The notes under the pieces are model-generated. The model made no database searches, was not told the origin of the DNA, and saw nothing but the letters and a program-made list of their open reading frames with translations. A stretch of 25,921 nucleotides of DNA from JACVRW01 sp046735115 (GTDB lineage: Bacteria > Actinomycetota > Thermoleophilia > Solirubrobacterales > Thermoleophilaceae): assembly GCA_046735115.1 (NCBI GenBank), contig JBKPSR010000073.1, positions 1 through 25,921 on the forward strand, given 5' to 3'. Below are positions 14,635 through 22,035 of the stretch, piece after piece (the stretch's first letter is position 1; every line of letters starts with the position of its first letter). Both the position numbers and the translations under genes were made by a program.

Positions 14635-15615
14635 TCAGCGCAGGGCCCGCCAGCGAACCGTCCCGCTGTCGCAGCTCCCGACCTCCTCCCCATCGCTCCG
14701 CCGCCGCACCACGCCGTGGAGCTCGAACGTCCCGCGTGCGCCGATCCGGCCGAAGCGGCCGCGGAGCTTCCACGAGTAGCTCTCCACGACCGGCACTCCG
14801 TCCGACGTCGTGAAGGGCCGGGTGAACTCGTCCTTCGCGCCGAAGCGGCCGCGCCGGACTCGCACGCGATGGGCGACCAGGTCGAGGGGCACTCCCACCG
14901 CGCTCGGACAGGTCACGCGCGCGGTCATGCCCGCACGCGCGACCAGCCGGCCGCGGCGAGTGACCCTCATCAGGACCGGCTCCCGCTGGCGCGTGGCGCC
15001 GCGGAGGGTCCCCGGCTGGAGCGCCGGCGTGCCGCCACCCGCGCCGGCGGGTGGTCGCCGGGCGCTCCATAAAATTCGGCCGGTGTCGCAGCGCGACAGC
15101 TCGGCGCCGCTCGCCGGGTCGCTGTAGGTGGTCCGGACGCGCACGGTCCCGCGTGCGAGTGCGCCGGCCAGGACGCGGGTGGAGTAGGTGACGGTCCCCT
15201 CGGCGTGCAGGCCGCCGATCAGCGGCGCACCGCGCGGGATGTCCTCGGTGAAGGCTGTCGTCGAGTGGTGACGACCGCCGTCGGAGAGGCGCGCGTTCCG
15301 CACCGCGATGTTCTCGTTGAGCACGTCTCCGAACCGCGGCGCGCACTCGGTGACGAGCGTCGCGTGGGCATCGAAGCGCCCACCGGGGCGGACGCCCAGC
15401 GACACGAACTGAAGGAAGCCCTGAACGGCGCCGCCGCCGTAGTAGCCCGAGCGGCCGGAAGGAAACGCGGCCGGCCGGGCCACCGGGCCGGTAGCCGCGG
15501 CCCGTGCTGTTGCGGTGGTTGCTGCCGGCGCGGCCGTCGTCGCCGCCGTTGCTCCCGTCGCCATTGCGCTCGCGGCCAGCGCGGCCGTCAGCCCGATACG
15601 GCGTGCGGTGGACAC
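14635..15615 (-). CDS. Secreted two-repeat protein of unknown function
   Basis: 326 aa from GTG 15615 (STARRIGLTAALAASAMATGATA), a good signal peptide cleaving near residue 25. A low-complexity Ala/Thr linker follows. Two homologous beta-rich repeats cover the rest, each starting with a hydrophobic strand and ending in a near-identical signature: SRCDTGRILWSARR in the first, GSCDSGTVRWRALR at the C-terminus. Such C-x-[TS]-G-x-x-x-W endings are common in secreted proteins of Solirubrobacterales as I recall them; the function is unknown to me. The start is 7 bp after the stop of the alcohol dehydrogenase gene, so they may be co-transcribed. Confidence 0.75.
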   Translation of the reverse strand: MSTARRIGLTAALAASAMATGATAATTAAPAATTATARAAATGPVARPAAFPSGRSGYYGGGAVQGFLQFVSLGVRPGGRFDAHATLVTECAPRFGDVLNENIAVRNARLSDGGRHHSTTAFTEDIPRGAPLIGGLHAEGTVTYSTRVLAGALARGTVRVRTTYSDPASGAELSRCDTGRILWSARRPPAGAGGGTPALQPGTLRGATRQREPVLMRVTRRGRLVARAGMTARVTCPSAVGVPLDLVAHRVRVRRGRFGAKDEFTRPFTTSDGVPVVESYSWKLRGRFGRIGARGTFELHGVVRRRSDGEEVGSCDSGTVRWRALR

Positions 15616-15622
15616 GCCCGCA

Positions 15623-16597
15623 TCACAGCACGAGCACCGCGGCCCCGCGCAGGTTCCCCGACCTGAGCCGGTCGAGGGCCTCGTTGGCCTCCTCCAGGGG
15701 AAAGGTCTCCGTCTCGGTTTGCACCGGCACTCTGGGCGCCAGCGCCAGGAACTCCTCCGCATCCCCGCGCGTCAGGTTCGCCACCGACCGCAGCACACGT
15801 TCGCCCCAGAGCAGCTCGTACGGCATCGCCGGGATGTCGGTCATGTGAATGCCGCCGCACACGACCGTCCCGCCCTTGGCCACGGCCTTGAGTGCAGGCG
15901 GGACGAGGTCCCCGACCGGCGCGAAGATCAGCGCGGCGTCGAGCTCCTCGGGCGGCGGGCCGAGCGCGTCGCCTGCCCACTCCGCGCCCAGCTCGATGGC
16001 GAACGCCTGGGAAGCCTCGTCGTCCGCGCGCGTGAAGGCGAACACGCGCCTGCCCTCGTGGACCGCCACCTGGCAGACGATGTGCGCAGCGGCGCCGAAG
16101 CCGTAGATACCCAGCCGCTCGGCATCGCCGGCCAGCCGAAGCGTCCGGTGCCCGATCAGGCCCGCGCACAGAAGCGGCGCCGCCTGGAGGTCCTCATAGC
16201 CGTCGGGCAGGGGGAAGCAGAAGCGCTCGTCGGCGACCGTCATCTCCGCGTAGCCGCCGTCGATGTGGTAGCCGGTGAAGCGAGCGCTGTCGCAGAGGTT
16301 CTCGCGGGCCGAGCGGCAGTATCGGCACGTGCCGTCGGTCCAGCCGAGCCACGGCACCCCGACGCGCTGCCCGATCGCGAAGCGCTCGCCGCCCCCGGCC
16401 ACCCGTCCCACGATCTGGTGCCCAGGGACGAGTGGGAGCTTCGGCTCCGTGAGCTCGCCGTCCACGATGTGGACGTCGGTCCGGCAGATGCCGCACGCGG
16501 CGACCTCGAGGAGGACCTGTCCGCGCCCGGGCACCGGCTGCGGGAGGTCCGTCGGCCGGAGCGGCTCGCGCGGCCGTTCCAGCACCATCGCGCGCAT
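15623..16597 (-). CDS. Zinc-dependent alcohol dehydrogenase
   Basis: MDR-family NAD(P)-dependent alcohol/aldehyde oxidoreductase (AdhA/AdhP-like, COG1064 type), 324 aa. Catalytic zinc ligands are Cys36 (ACGICRTDVH) and the His of VPGHQIVGRV, with another Cys expected in LLCAGLIGHR. The structural-zinc loop reads GWTDGTCRYCRSARENLC, so the first of the usual four cysteines is Asp. The Rossmann motif is IYGFGAAAH. The start ATG 16597 gives a typical N-terminus (RAMVLERP...). The gene is divergent from the methyltransferase with 38 bp between. A broad-range dehydrogenase is likely; the substrate is unknown. Confidence 0.92.
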   Translation of the reverse strand: MRAMVLERPREPLRPTDLPQPVPGRGQVLLEVAACGICRTDVHIVDGELTEPKLPLVPGHQIVGRVAGGGERFAIGQRVGVPWLGWTDGTCRYCRSARENLCDSARFTGYHIDGGYAEMTVADERFCFPLPDGYEDLQAAPLLCAGLIGHRTLRLAGDAERLGIYGFGAAAHIVCQVAVHEGRRVFAFTRADDEASQAFAIELGAEWAGDALGPPPEELDAALIFAPVGDLVPPALKAVAKGGTVVCGGIHMTDIPAMPYELLWGERVLRSVANLTRGDAEEFLALAPRVPVQTETETFPLEEANEALDRLRSGNLRGAAVLVL

Positions 16598-16635
16598 GGA
16601 CTCAGCCTAGCCCCGGGGCATAGGCTGCGCTGGGG

Positions 16636-17472
16636 ATGACGCAGGACTACCGCCAAGCGAGCCTCGACACCTGGGACCGGATGGCCGCCGGCTGGGAAGA
16701 CGACCGGCGCTCGGTGTGGGAGTCGTCGCGTGTGGTCGGCGAGTGGCTCGTGGACGCGCTCGATCCGCAGCCCGGCGAGACCGTTCTGGAGCTCGCCTGC
16801 GGGGTCGGCGACACGGGGCTCGCCGCGGCGGCCCGGCTGGGCTCGTCGGGCCGGCTGATCTCGACGGACTTCTCGACGCAGATGGTCGCGGCCGCGCGCC
16901 GCCGCGCGGATGAGCTCGGAGTCTCGAACGTCGAGTTCAGGACCATGGACGCCGAGCGGATGGACCTGGACGACGACAGCGTCGACGGCGTGCTGTGCCG
17001 CTGGGGCTACATGCTCATGGCCGACCCGGCCGCCGCGCTGAGGGAGACGCGCCGCGTCCTGCGCCCGGGTGGCCGGCTGACGTTCTCGGTCTGGGGCGAC
17101 CCGGCCGCGAACCCGTGGGCGTCCGTGCCGGCCCAGGCGATCTTCGAGCACACCGGCCAGCCGCCCCCGGATCCACTCGCGCCCGGGATATTCGCGATGG
17201 CGAGCGAGGACCGGACCCGCGAGCTGCTGAACGACGCGGGGCTGTCTCCCCTGCGCGCCGAGCTCGTGGAGATGGAGTGGGCGTTCGAGTCTCCCGACGC
17301 GCACTGGCACTACGTCCTGGATCTCGCCGGAGCGCTCGCAATGCTGGTGCGCTCGCTGCCGGAGCGCGAGCAGGCGGCGGTCCGGCGGTTGTGCGAGGAG
17401 CGGCTGCGGCCGGTGGCCGGGAGTCCCGGCTACGGCCTGCCGGGCGTCTGCCTGAACGTGCTCGCTCGGTGA
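16636..17472 (+). CDS. Class I SAM-dependent methyltransferase
   Basis: 278 aa, UbiE/COQ5-like small-molecule methyltransferase. Motif I is VLELACGVGDTGL (50-62), followed by STDFSTQMVAAARRRA (post I), VEFRTMDAERMDLDDDSVDGVLCRWGYMLM (motif II area) and the ETRRVLRPGGRLTFSVWG strand (motif III). The C-terminal helical part probably binds the acceptor, which cannot be named. ATG 16636 starts a normal N-terminus (QASLDTWDRMAAGWEDD). The stop overlaps the sulfurtransferase start (GTGA), implying coupling. Confidence 0.92.
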   Translation: MTQDYRQASLDTWDRMAAGWEDDRRSVWESSRVVGEWLVDALDPQPGETVLELACGVGDTGLAAAARLGSSGRLISTDFSTQMVAAARRRADELGVSNVEFRTMDAERMDLDDDSVDGVLCRWGYMLMADPAAALRETRRVLRPGGRLTFSVWGDPAANPWASVPAQAIFEHTGQPPPDPLAPGIFAMASEDRTRELLNDAGLSPLRAELVEMEWAFESPDAHWHYVLDLAGALAMLVRSLPEREQAAVRRLCEERLRPVAGSPGYGLPGVCLNVLAR

Positions 17473-18323
17473 GCGGCCCGCTGGTGACCCCGGACCGGCT
17501 GCGCGAGCGACTGCGCGCTTCCGAGCCAGATCTTCAGATCGTCGATTGCCGCTACCGGCTCGGCGACCCGGGCGCCGGCGAGTTGCTGTGGCGGGAGGGC
17601 CACATTCCGGGAGCTTCCTTCCTCGACGTCGACCGCGATCTCGCGGATCCGCCGGGCGAGCGCGGCCGCCATCCCCTGCCCGCTGCCGACCGCTTCGAAG
17701 CGGCCGCCCGCCGCGCCGGGATCGGGCAGGACACGCTGGTGGTGGCGTACGACGAGGCCGGCGAGGGAGGAGCGGCACGCCTCTGGTGGCTGCTGAGACA
17801 TTTCGGCCACCGAAACGTGGCCGTCCTGGACGGCGGCCTTCGCGGCTGGCGCGAGCAGGGCGGCGAGCTGCGCGCGGGCCACGAGAAGGTCCAACCGGGC
17901 GACTTCCGGGCACGGACCGAAGCCGGCGGCGCCCACCGGCCGGCGGACGCCGAGGAGCTGGGCCCCGGCGGCCCGCTGCTCCTCGACGCGCGCGTGCCCG
18001 AGCGCTACCGGGGCGAGGTCGAGCCGATCGACCCTGTGGCGGGACACATCCCCGGCGCCGTGAACGTGCCCTTCATGGAACTTGCTCCCACAGGGCAATT
18101 CCTGCCGCCAGAAGAGCTTCGAGCCCGCTTCGAGGCCGCCGGCGTGGCCTCGGGCGACGACCCCGTCGCGTACTGCGGTTCGGGCATCACCGCCTGCGTC
18201 GTGGTGCTGGCCGCGGAGGTGGCCGGAATCGGTCCGGCACGGCTGTACCCGGGCTCGTGGAGCGAGTGGTCCGGCCGCGGTTTGCCGGTAGAGCGCGGGA
18301 ACCTGAAGGGGACGCGCGGTTGA
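17469..18323 (+). CDS. Sulfurtransferase (thiosulfate/3-mercaptopyruvate type)
   Basis: Two tandem rhodanese domains, 284 aa. The N-terminal domain (about 5-135) has no Cys at the active loop (VVAYDEAGEGGAARLWWLL). The C-terminal domain (about 150-284) carries the catalytic Cys236 in YCGSGITACVV, a loop closer to thiosulfate sulfurtransferases than to 3-mercaptopyruvate ones. LDARVPERYRGEVEPIDPVAGHIPGAVNVPF is diagnostic of the family. It moves sulfane sulphur to cyanide or thiols. The GTG start overlaps the methyltransferase stop. Element C begins 9 bp after the stop codon. Confidence 0.93.
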   Translation: MSGPLVTPDRLRERLRASEPDLQIVDCRYRLGDPGAGELLWREGHIPGASFLDVDRDLADPPGERGRHPLPAADRFEAAARRAGIGQDTLVVAYDEAGEGGAARLWWLLRHFGHRNVAVLDGGLRGWREQGGELRAGHEKVQPGDFRARTEAGGAHRPADAEELGPGGPLLLDARVPERYRGEVEPIDPVAGHIPGAVNVPFMELAPTGQFLPPEELRARFEAAGVASGDDPVAYCGSGITACVVVLAAEVAGIGPARLYPGSWSEWSGRGLPVERGNLKGTRG

Positions 18324-18331
18324 CGAACCGA

Positions 18332-18462
18332 CGAACTACGGCATTGAGGGGTGGGCTGACGGCCGGACTTTCGACAATCCTGGATTAGGTACCTCTACGG
18401 TGCCCTAGTCAGGATCGTCGAAGAATCGGGGCGGCTGGGATCCCCCTCAATGCAGTAGTTCG
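18332..18462. repeat. Palindromic intergenic element, copy C (complete)
   Basis: 131-bp nested palindrome. Outer arms CGAACTACGGCATTGAGGGG (18332-18351) and CCCCTCAATGCAGTAGTTCG (18443-18462) pair with one mismatch. The inner 53-nt hairpin (18370-18422) has arms TTCGACAATCCTGGATTAGG and CCTAGTCAGGATCGTCGAA around GGTACC / GGTGCC. It sits between converging stops at 18323 and 18483. Confidence 0.9.
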
Positions 18463-18482
18463 AGCGAGTCACCGTCCCGGGT

Positions 18483-18905
18483 TTACGTTCCGGCTCGCCA
18501 GTGGAGCGCGCGCTCCACGCTGAGGCGGAGCAGCGGTCCGGGTGGGGTTCGCGCCGAGTACTGCTCGTATTTCTCGGCCAGCGCGGCCATTGCGCCGGCC
18601 GATGACCCCACCGGCACCACCTCGACTTGGCCCAGCAGCTGGACCCACGCGAGCCGGGTCCAGTCGTCGTCGTACACGTCCACGAGGAGCGCCGCATCGG
18701 GCCTCCGTTGCAGGTAGCGCAGGCGGGCCGGCTCAGGGCTCCGCTTGGGCTTCTCGTCGATGGCGCTCCACACGCAGCCGTCCGACAGGGCGAAGGTCAC
18801 CGGCAGCACTCGCGGGCGGTCGTCGGAATCGAGGTACCCGAGCCGGGCCACGCGCTCGGCCGCGAGCAGGTCGCGGGCCCACCCGGGCAGCGTCTCTAGT
18901 GTCAT
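18483..18905 (-). CDS. PPOX-class F420-dependent oxidoreductase
   Basis: 140-aa split-beta-barrel flavin/F420-binding protein of the pyridoxamine-oxidase superfamily, close in pattern to the actinobacterial Rv0121-type (TIGR03668) group. Landmarks are VARLGYLDSDDRPRVLPVTFAL, CVWSAIDEKPKR (phosphate-binding basic loop), RLRYLQRRPDAALLVDVYDDDWTRLAWVQLLGQVEVV and ALAEKYEQY. F420 use is inferred from the family and from the F420-type neighbour. ATG 18905 or ATG 18911 may be the start. Both practically coincide with the start of the divergent gene at 18910, and neither has a clear ribosome-binding site. Confidence 0.88.
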   Translation of the reverse strand: MTLETLPGWARDLLAAERVARLGYLDSDDRPRVLPVTFALSDGCVWSAIDEKPKRSPEPARLRYLQRRPDAALLVDVYDDDWTRLAWVQLLGQVEVVPVGSSAGAMAALAEKYEQYSARTPPGPLLRLSVERALHWRAGT

Positions 18906-18909
18906 CGGC

Positions 18910-19770
18910 ATGAAGGTTGGCATCGGGCTGCCGAGCGCGATTCCCGGTGTCCGGCGCGCGCAGCTGCTCGACTGGGCGCGCCGGGCCGACGCGGCCGGGT
19001 TCTCCAGCCTTGGCACGCTCGACCGGCTCGTCTACCTGAACCTCGAGCCGCTCGTGGCACTCGGCGCCGCGGCCGCGGTCACCGAGCGGATCGGCCTGAT
19101 GACGGCCGTCCTGCTTCTCCCCTACCGCCAGAACGCGGCCGTGGTCGCGAAGCAGGCGGCGACCGTCCACGTGCTCTCTGGCGGCCGGCTAGCTATGGGC
19201 GTGGGCCTCGGCTCCCGCGACGACGACTTCGCCGTGTCCGGGGTGCCGCTGAGGGGCCGCGGGAGGCGCGCCAACGAGATGCTCGCGCAGATCAGGCGCC
19301 TATGGGAGGGCGAGGAGGTCGGCTACGCCGGCGGGGTCGGGCCGGACGTGCGCGACGACCCGCCCGAGCTCCTCGTCGGCGGCTTGAGCGACGCCGCATT
19401 CCGCCGCGCCGCCCGATACGGAGACGGCTGGATACTCGGCGCGGGGTCGCCCGACCGCTACGCCGAGCTGGCCGAGAAGCTCGGCGCAGCCTGGCGTGAG
19501 CGCGGCCGCGAGGGCGAGCCGCGTCGCGTGGCGATCACCTACTTCGCGCTCGGCGACGACCCCGAGGGCGACACGCGCCGCTCCATCGGCCACTACTACT
19601 CGTTCACCCCGGAGTACGCGGAGACCGTGGTACAGGTGACCGCGAAGGGCGAGGACGGCGTCCGCGAGCGCCTCGATCACTTCCAGCGGACCGACGTCGA
19701 CGAGCTCGTCATGTTCCCCTCGTCGGCGGACCCCGAGCAGGTCGACTTGCTAGCACGCCTCGCGCTCTGA
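18910..19770 (+). CDS. LLM-class F420-dependent oxidoreductase (luciferase-like)
   Basis: 286-aa TIM-barrel flavin/F420 oxidoreductase. MKVGIGLPSAIPGV, the barrel strand around ADAAGFSSLGTLDRLVY, RIGLMTAVLLLPYRQNAAVVAKQAATVHVLSGGRLAMGVGLGSRDDDF and the loop PELLVGGLSDAAFRRAARYGDGWI are typical. The length is slightly short for the class. Start ATG 18910 is the family N-terminus; a TAGTGT box (18897-18902) 7 nt upstream suggests leaderless transcription. The substrate is unknown. It pairs divergently with an F420-type PPOX protein, possibly sharing control. Confidence 0.92.
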   Translation: MKVGIGLPSAIPGVRRAQLLDWARRADAAGFSSLGTLDRLVYLNLEPLVALGAAAAVTERIGLMTAVLLLPYRQNAAVVAKQAATVHVLSGGRLAMGVGLGSRDDDFAVSGVPLRGRGRRANEMLAQIRRLWEGEEVGYAGGVGPDVRDDPPELLVGGLSDAAFRRAARYGDGWILGAGSPDRYAELAEKLGAAWRERGREGEPRRVAITYFALGDDPEGDTRRSIGHYYSFTPEYAETVVQVTAKGEDGVRERLDHFQRTDVDELVMFPSSADPEQVDLLARLAL

Positions 19771-19827
19771 GCGCAGGGGGCCCGCGGCCGTGCCTTCCGT
19801 CCACCGCTCGCGGCACGATGACGACGG

Positions 19828-20205
19828 ATGCGCTCGACCAAGCTCGTGATAGGCGGCGCCGCGGCGGGCGCTATCGGCGTGCGCGTGGCGCGCTCGCTGT
19901 ACGGACGCTGGCGCGTGCTTCCACCGCTAGACCGCGAGCGGATCGCGGCCTTTGCGGAGGACACCAAGGAGAAGGCGCTGTCGCTGCGCGGCGCAGGTGA
20001 CCGAGCCCGGGCGGAGGAGGACCTCCGCGCTTCCAGCGAGACGCTCGCGGCCGCCCTGGTCGAAACCGCCGAGTGCGACCCCGAGCTCGGTGCCGAGGAC
20101 GTTCAGCGGCTGCGGGAGGACCTGAGGCGCGAGCTGGAGCGGCTGGAGACGGCGGACATTAAGGCTTCGCGAACCGGGCAAGCCGGCAAGAGCCGTCCGA
20201 AGTAG
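19828..20205 (+). CDS. Small membrane-anchored helical protein, unknown function
   Basis: 125 aa. A short Gly/Ala-rich hydrophobic N-terminus (LVIGGAAAGAIGVRVARSLYG, about 6-26) may be a weak membrane or signal anchor. The rest is strongly helical and charged, rich in Arg/Glu/Leu, with a likely coiled coil at about 90-110 (DVQRLREDLRRELERLE). No family is recognised. It lies 57 bp after the LLM gene and 33 bp before the transporter operon, all in one direction. Alternative starts nearby are possible. Confidence 0.65.
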   Translation: MRSTKLVIGGAAAGAIGVRVARSLYGRWRVLPPLDRERIAAFAEDTKEKALSLRGAGDRARAEEDLRASSETLAAALVETAECDPELGAEDVQRLREDLRRELERLETADIKASRTGQAGKSRPK

Positions 20206-20238
20206 GATCAGGGCCTCCCTCTCCCGGGACCCCTCGTT

Positions 20239-21300
20239 GTGAATTCTTCCGACTCCGCCCAACCCCCGGGGCCGTCAGCGTTCGATACGCAGGGCGCCGG
20301 CAATGGCCCGGCGCGGGTCGGCCACGACGCCGCGGTGCTCGCCTTCCAGGAGGCCACGAAGGTCTACCCCGGCCGCCGAACGCCCGCGGTGTCCAACCTG
20401 ACGCTCGAGGTGCCGTCCGGCGAGATCTGCGTGCTGATCGGCCCGTCCGGGAGCGGCAAGACGACCGCCATGCAGATGGTGAACCGGCTGATCTCAATGA
20501 CCTCCGGCGACATCACGATCGACGGAAGCAGCATCAAGAGCCTCGACGAGACCGAGCTGCGGCGCGGGATCGGGTACGTCTTCCAGCAGATCGGGCTGTT
20601 CCCGCACATGACCACCGAGGCCAACATCGGGACGGTCCCGAAGTTGCTCGGCTGGTCGAAGGAGCGCATCCGCGCGCGCGCGCAGGAACTGCTCGAGCTT
20701 GTCGGCCTCGACCCGGACGACGACCTGCGCCGCTACCCGGCCGAGTTCTCCGGCGGCCAGCGCCAGCGCATCGGCGTGGCGCGCGCCATGGCTGCCGACC
20801 AGCCGCTGATGCTGATGGACGAGCCCTTCGGCGCCGTCGACCCGATCGCGCGCGACAGGCTCCAGGACGACTTCCTGCGCCTGCACAAGGAGGTGCCGAA
20901 GACGGTCGTCTTCGTGACCCACGACATCGACGAGGCGATCAAGATGGGCCACCGCATCGCGATCCTCCGCGACGGCGAGCTCGTCCAGTACGACACCCCG
21001 GACAACATCCTCGCCGAGCCCGCCAACGACTTCGTCGCGGACTTCGTGGGCGCCGACCGAGGCCTCAAGCGGCTGAACGTCTGGCGGCTCGGCGACCTCG
21101 CGTTCGACCCGGCCCCAGAGGAGCCCGACGGCCCCATGGCCCCGAGGGACATGAGCCTGCGCGACGCGCTGTCGCTGATGCTGGTCGAGGGCCGCGAGCA
21201 GCTGACCGTGCTCGACGACGACGGCCGCCCGGCCGGCACGGTCTCGCTCCATTCGATCACCCGCCTGATCGGGCCCGACGAGAAGGCGGCCACGACGTGA
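20239..21300 (+). CDS. opuCA: Quaternary-amine-type ABC transporter ATP-binding protein (OpuCA/ProV-like)
   Basis: 353 aa. The ATPase domain covers about 30-270: Walker A GPSGSGKTTAM, Q-loop VFQQIGLFPHM, signature FSGGQRQRIGVARAM, Walker B PLMLMDEPFGAVD and switch His VFVTHDIDEA. IKMGHRIAILRDGELVQYDTPDNILAEPANDFVADFVGADRGLKRL is the characteristic OpuA/OpuC/ProV extension. The C-terminus (about 300-345) is a single CBS-like domain, common in OpuCA. It energises uptake through the two permeases that follow. The GTG 20239 start has no clear ribosome-binding site. The stop overlaps the next gene. Confidence 0.93.
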   Translation: MNSSDSAQPPGPSAFDTQGAGNGPARVGHDAAVLAFQEATKVYPGRRTPAVSNLTLEVPSGEICVLIGPSGSGKTTAMQMVNRLISMTSGDITIDGSSIKSLDETELRRGIGYVFQQIGLFPHMTTEANIGTVPKLLGWSKERIRARAQELLELVGLDPDDDLRRYPAEFSGGQRQRIGVARAMAADQPLMLMDEPFGAVDPIARDRLQDDFLRLHKEVPKTVVFVTHDIDEAIKMGHRIAILRDGELVQYDTPDNILAEPANDFVADFVGADRGLKRLNVWRLGDLAFDPAPEEPDGPMAPRDMSLRDALSLMLVEGREQLTVLDDDGRPAGTVSLHSITRLIGPDEKAATT

Positions 21301-22034
21301 TGCTCGCGGGCGCACACGCCGTGGTGATCGCGCAGCAGCCCGTGATCCCGCACTTCGAGAAGGCCAGCAGCTGCATCCGAGAGAACCGCCAGTTCTGCTT
21401 CAGCTGGTTCGTCGACAACTTCGACCGCGTGTTCGTGCCGCGCTTGGTCGAGCACATCTGGCTCACCGCGATCGCGGTCGGGCTGGGCTTCGTGATCGCA
21501 TTCACAGCGGCCCTCGTGGCCTACAGCGTTGGCAAATTCGAGACGCCCTTCGCGATCTTCGCGGCGTTCCTCTACACGATTCCCAGCCTCGCGTTCTTCC
21601 AGCTGTTGGTGCCGGTCACCGGGCTGACCGTCACGAGCGCCGAGATCGCCCTCGTCTCGTACACGATCCTGATCCTGTTCCGCAACACGCTCACGGGGCT
21701 GCGCGAGGTGCCGCAGGACGCGCGATTGGCTGCCCGGGCGATGGGCCTCACCAAGGGACAGATCCTGCGGCGCGTGGAGCTGCCGCTCGCGCTCCCGGCG
21801 ATCATGGCCGGGATCCGGATCGCGACCGTCACGACGATCAGCCTCGCCACGGTCGCCGCCTTCATCGGCGTGGGCGGGCTCGGCCAGCCGATCTTCAACG
21901 CGATCCAGAGCGGCTTCAAGACGCAGTTCGTGGCGGCCGGCCTCCTGGCTGTCGCGCTCGCGCTGGTGGCCGACGGCCTGCTCGTCCTGCTCCAGCGGAT
22001 GCTCGCCCCTTGGCTCAGAGCGCGGAGGGCGTGA
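21300..22034 (+). CDS. OpuC/ProW-type ABC transporter permease 1
   Basis: About 244 aa. After an unusual N-terminal stretch with two cysteines (SSCIRENRQFCFSWF) come five or so membrane helices, beginning HIWLTAIAVGLGFVIAFTAALV. The EAA coupling loop reads EVPQDARLAARAMGLTKGQILRRVELPLALPAIMAGIR. ATG 21300 overlaps the ATPase stop (TGATG); GTG 21297 is in frame. The family partner is a second permease plus a lipoprotein receptor, as here. The usual substrates are betaine, choline or carnitine, but some members import histidine or ergothioneine. Confidence 0.92.
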   Translation: MLAGAHAVVIAQQPVIPHFEKASSCIRENRQFCFSWFVDNFDRVFVPRLVEHIWLTAIAVGLGFVIAFTAALVAYSVGKFETPFAIFAAFLYTIPSLAFFQLLVPVTGLTVTSAEIALVSYTILILFRNTLTGLREVPQDARLAARAMGLTKGQILRRVELPLALPAIMAGIRIATVTTISLATVAAFIGVGGLGQPIFNAIQSGFKTQFVAAGLLAVALALVADGLLVLLQRMLAPWLRARRA

Positions 22035-22035
22035 C

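Noticed and set aside
20494..20515. CTCAATGAC in opuCA as a further outer-arm motif
   Set aside because: Only about ten matching positions, within a normal coding segment; compatible with chance.
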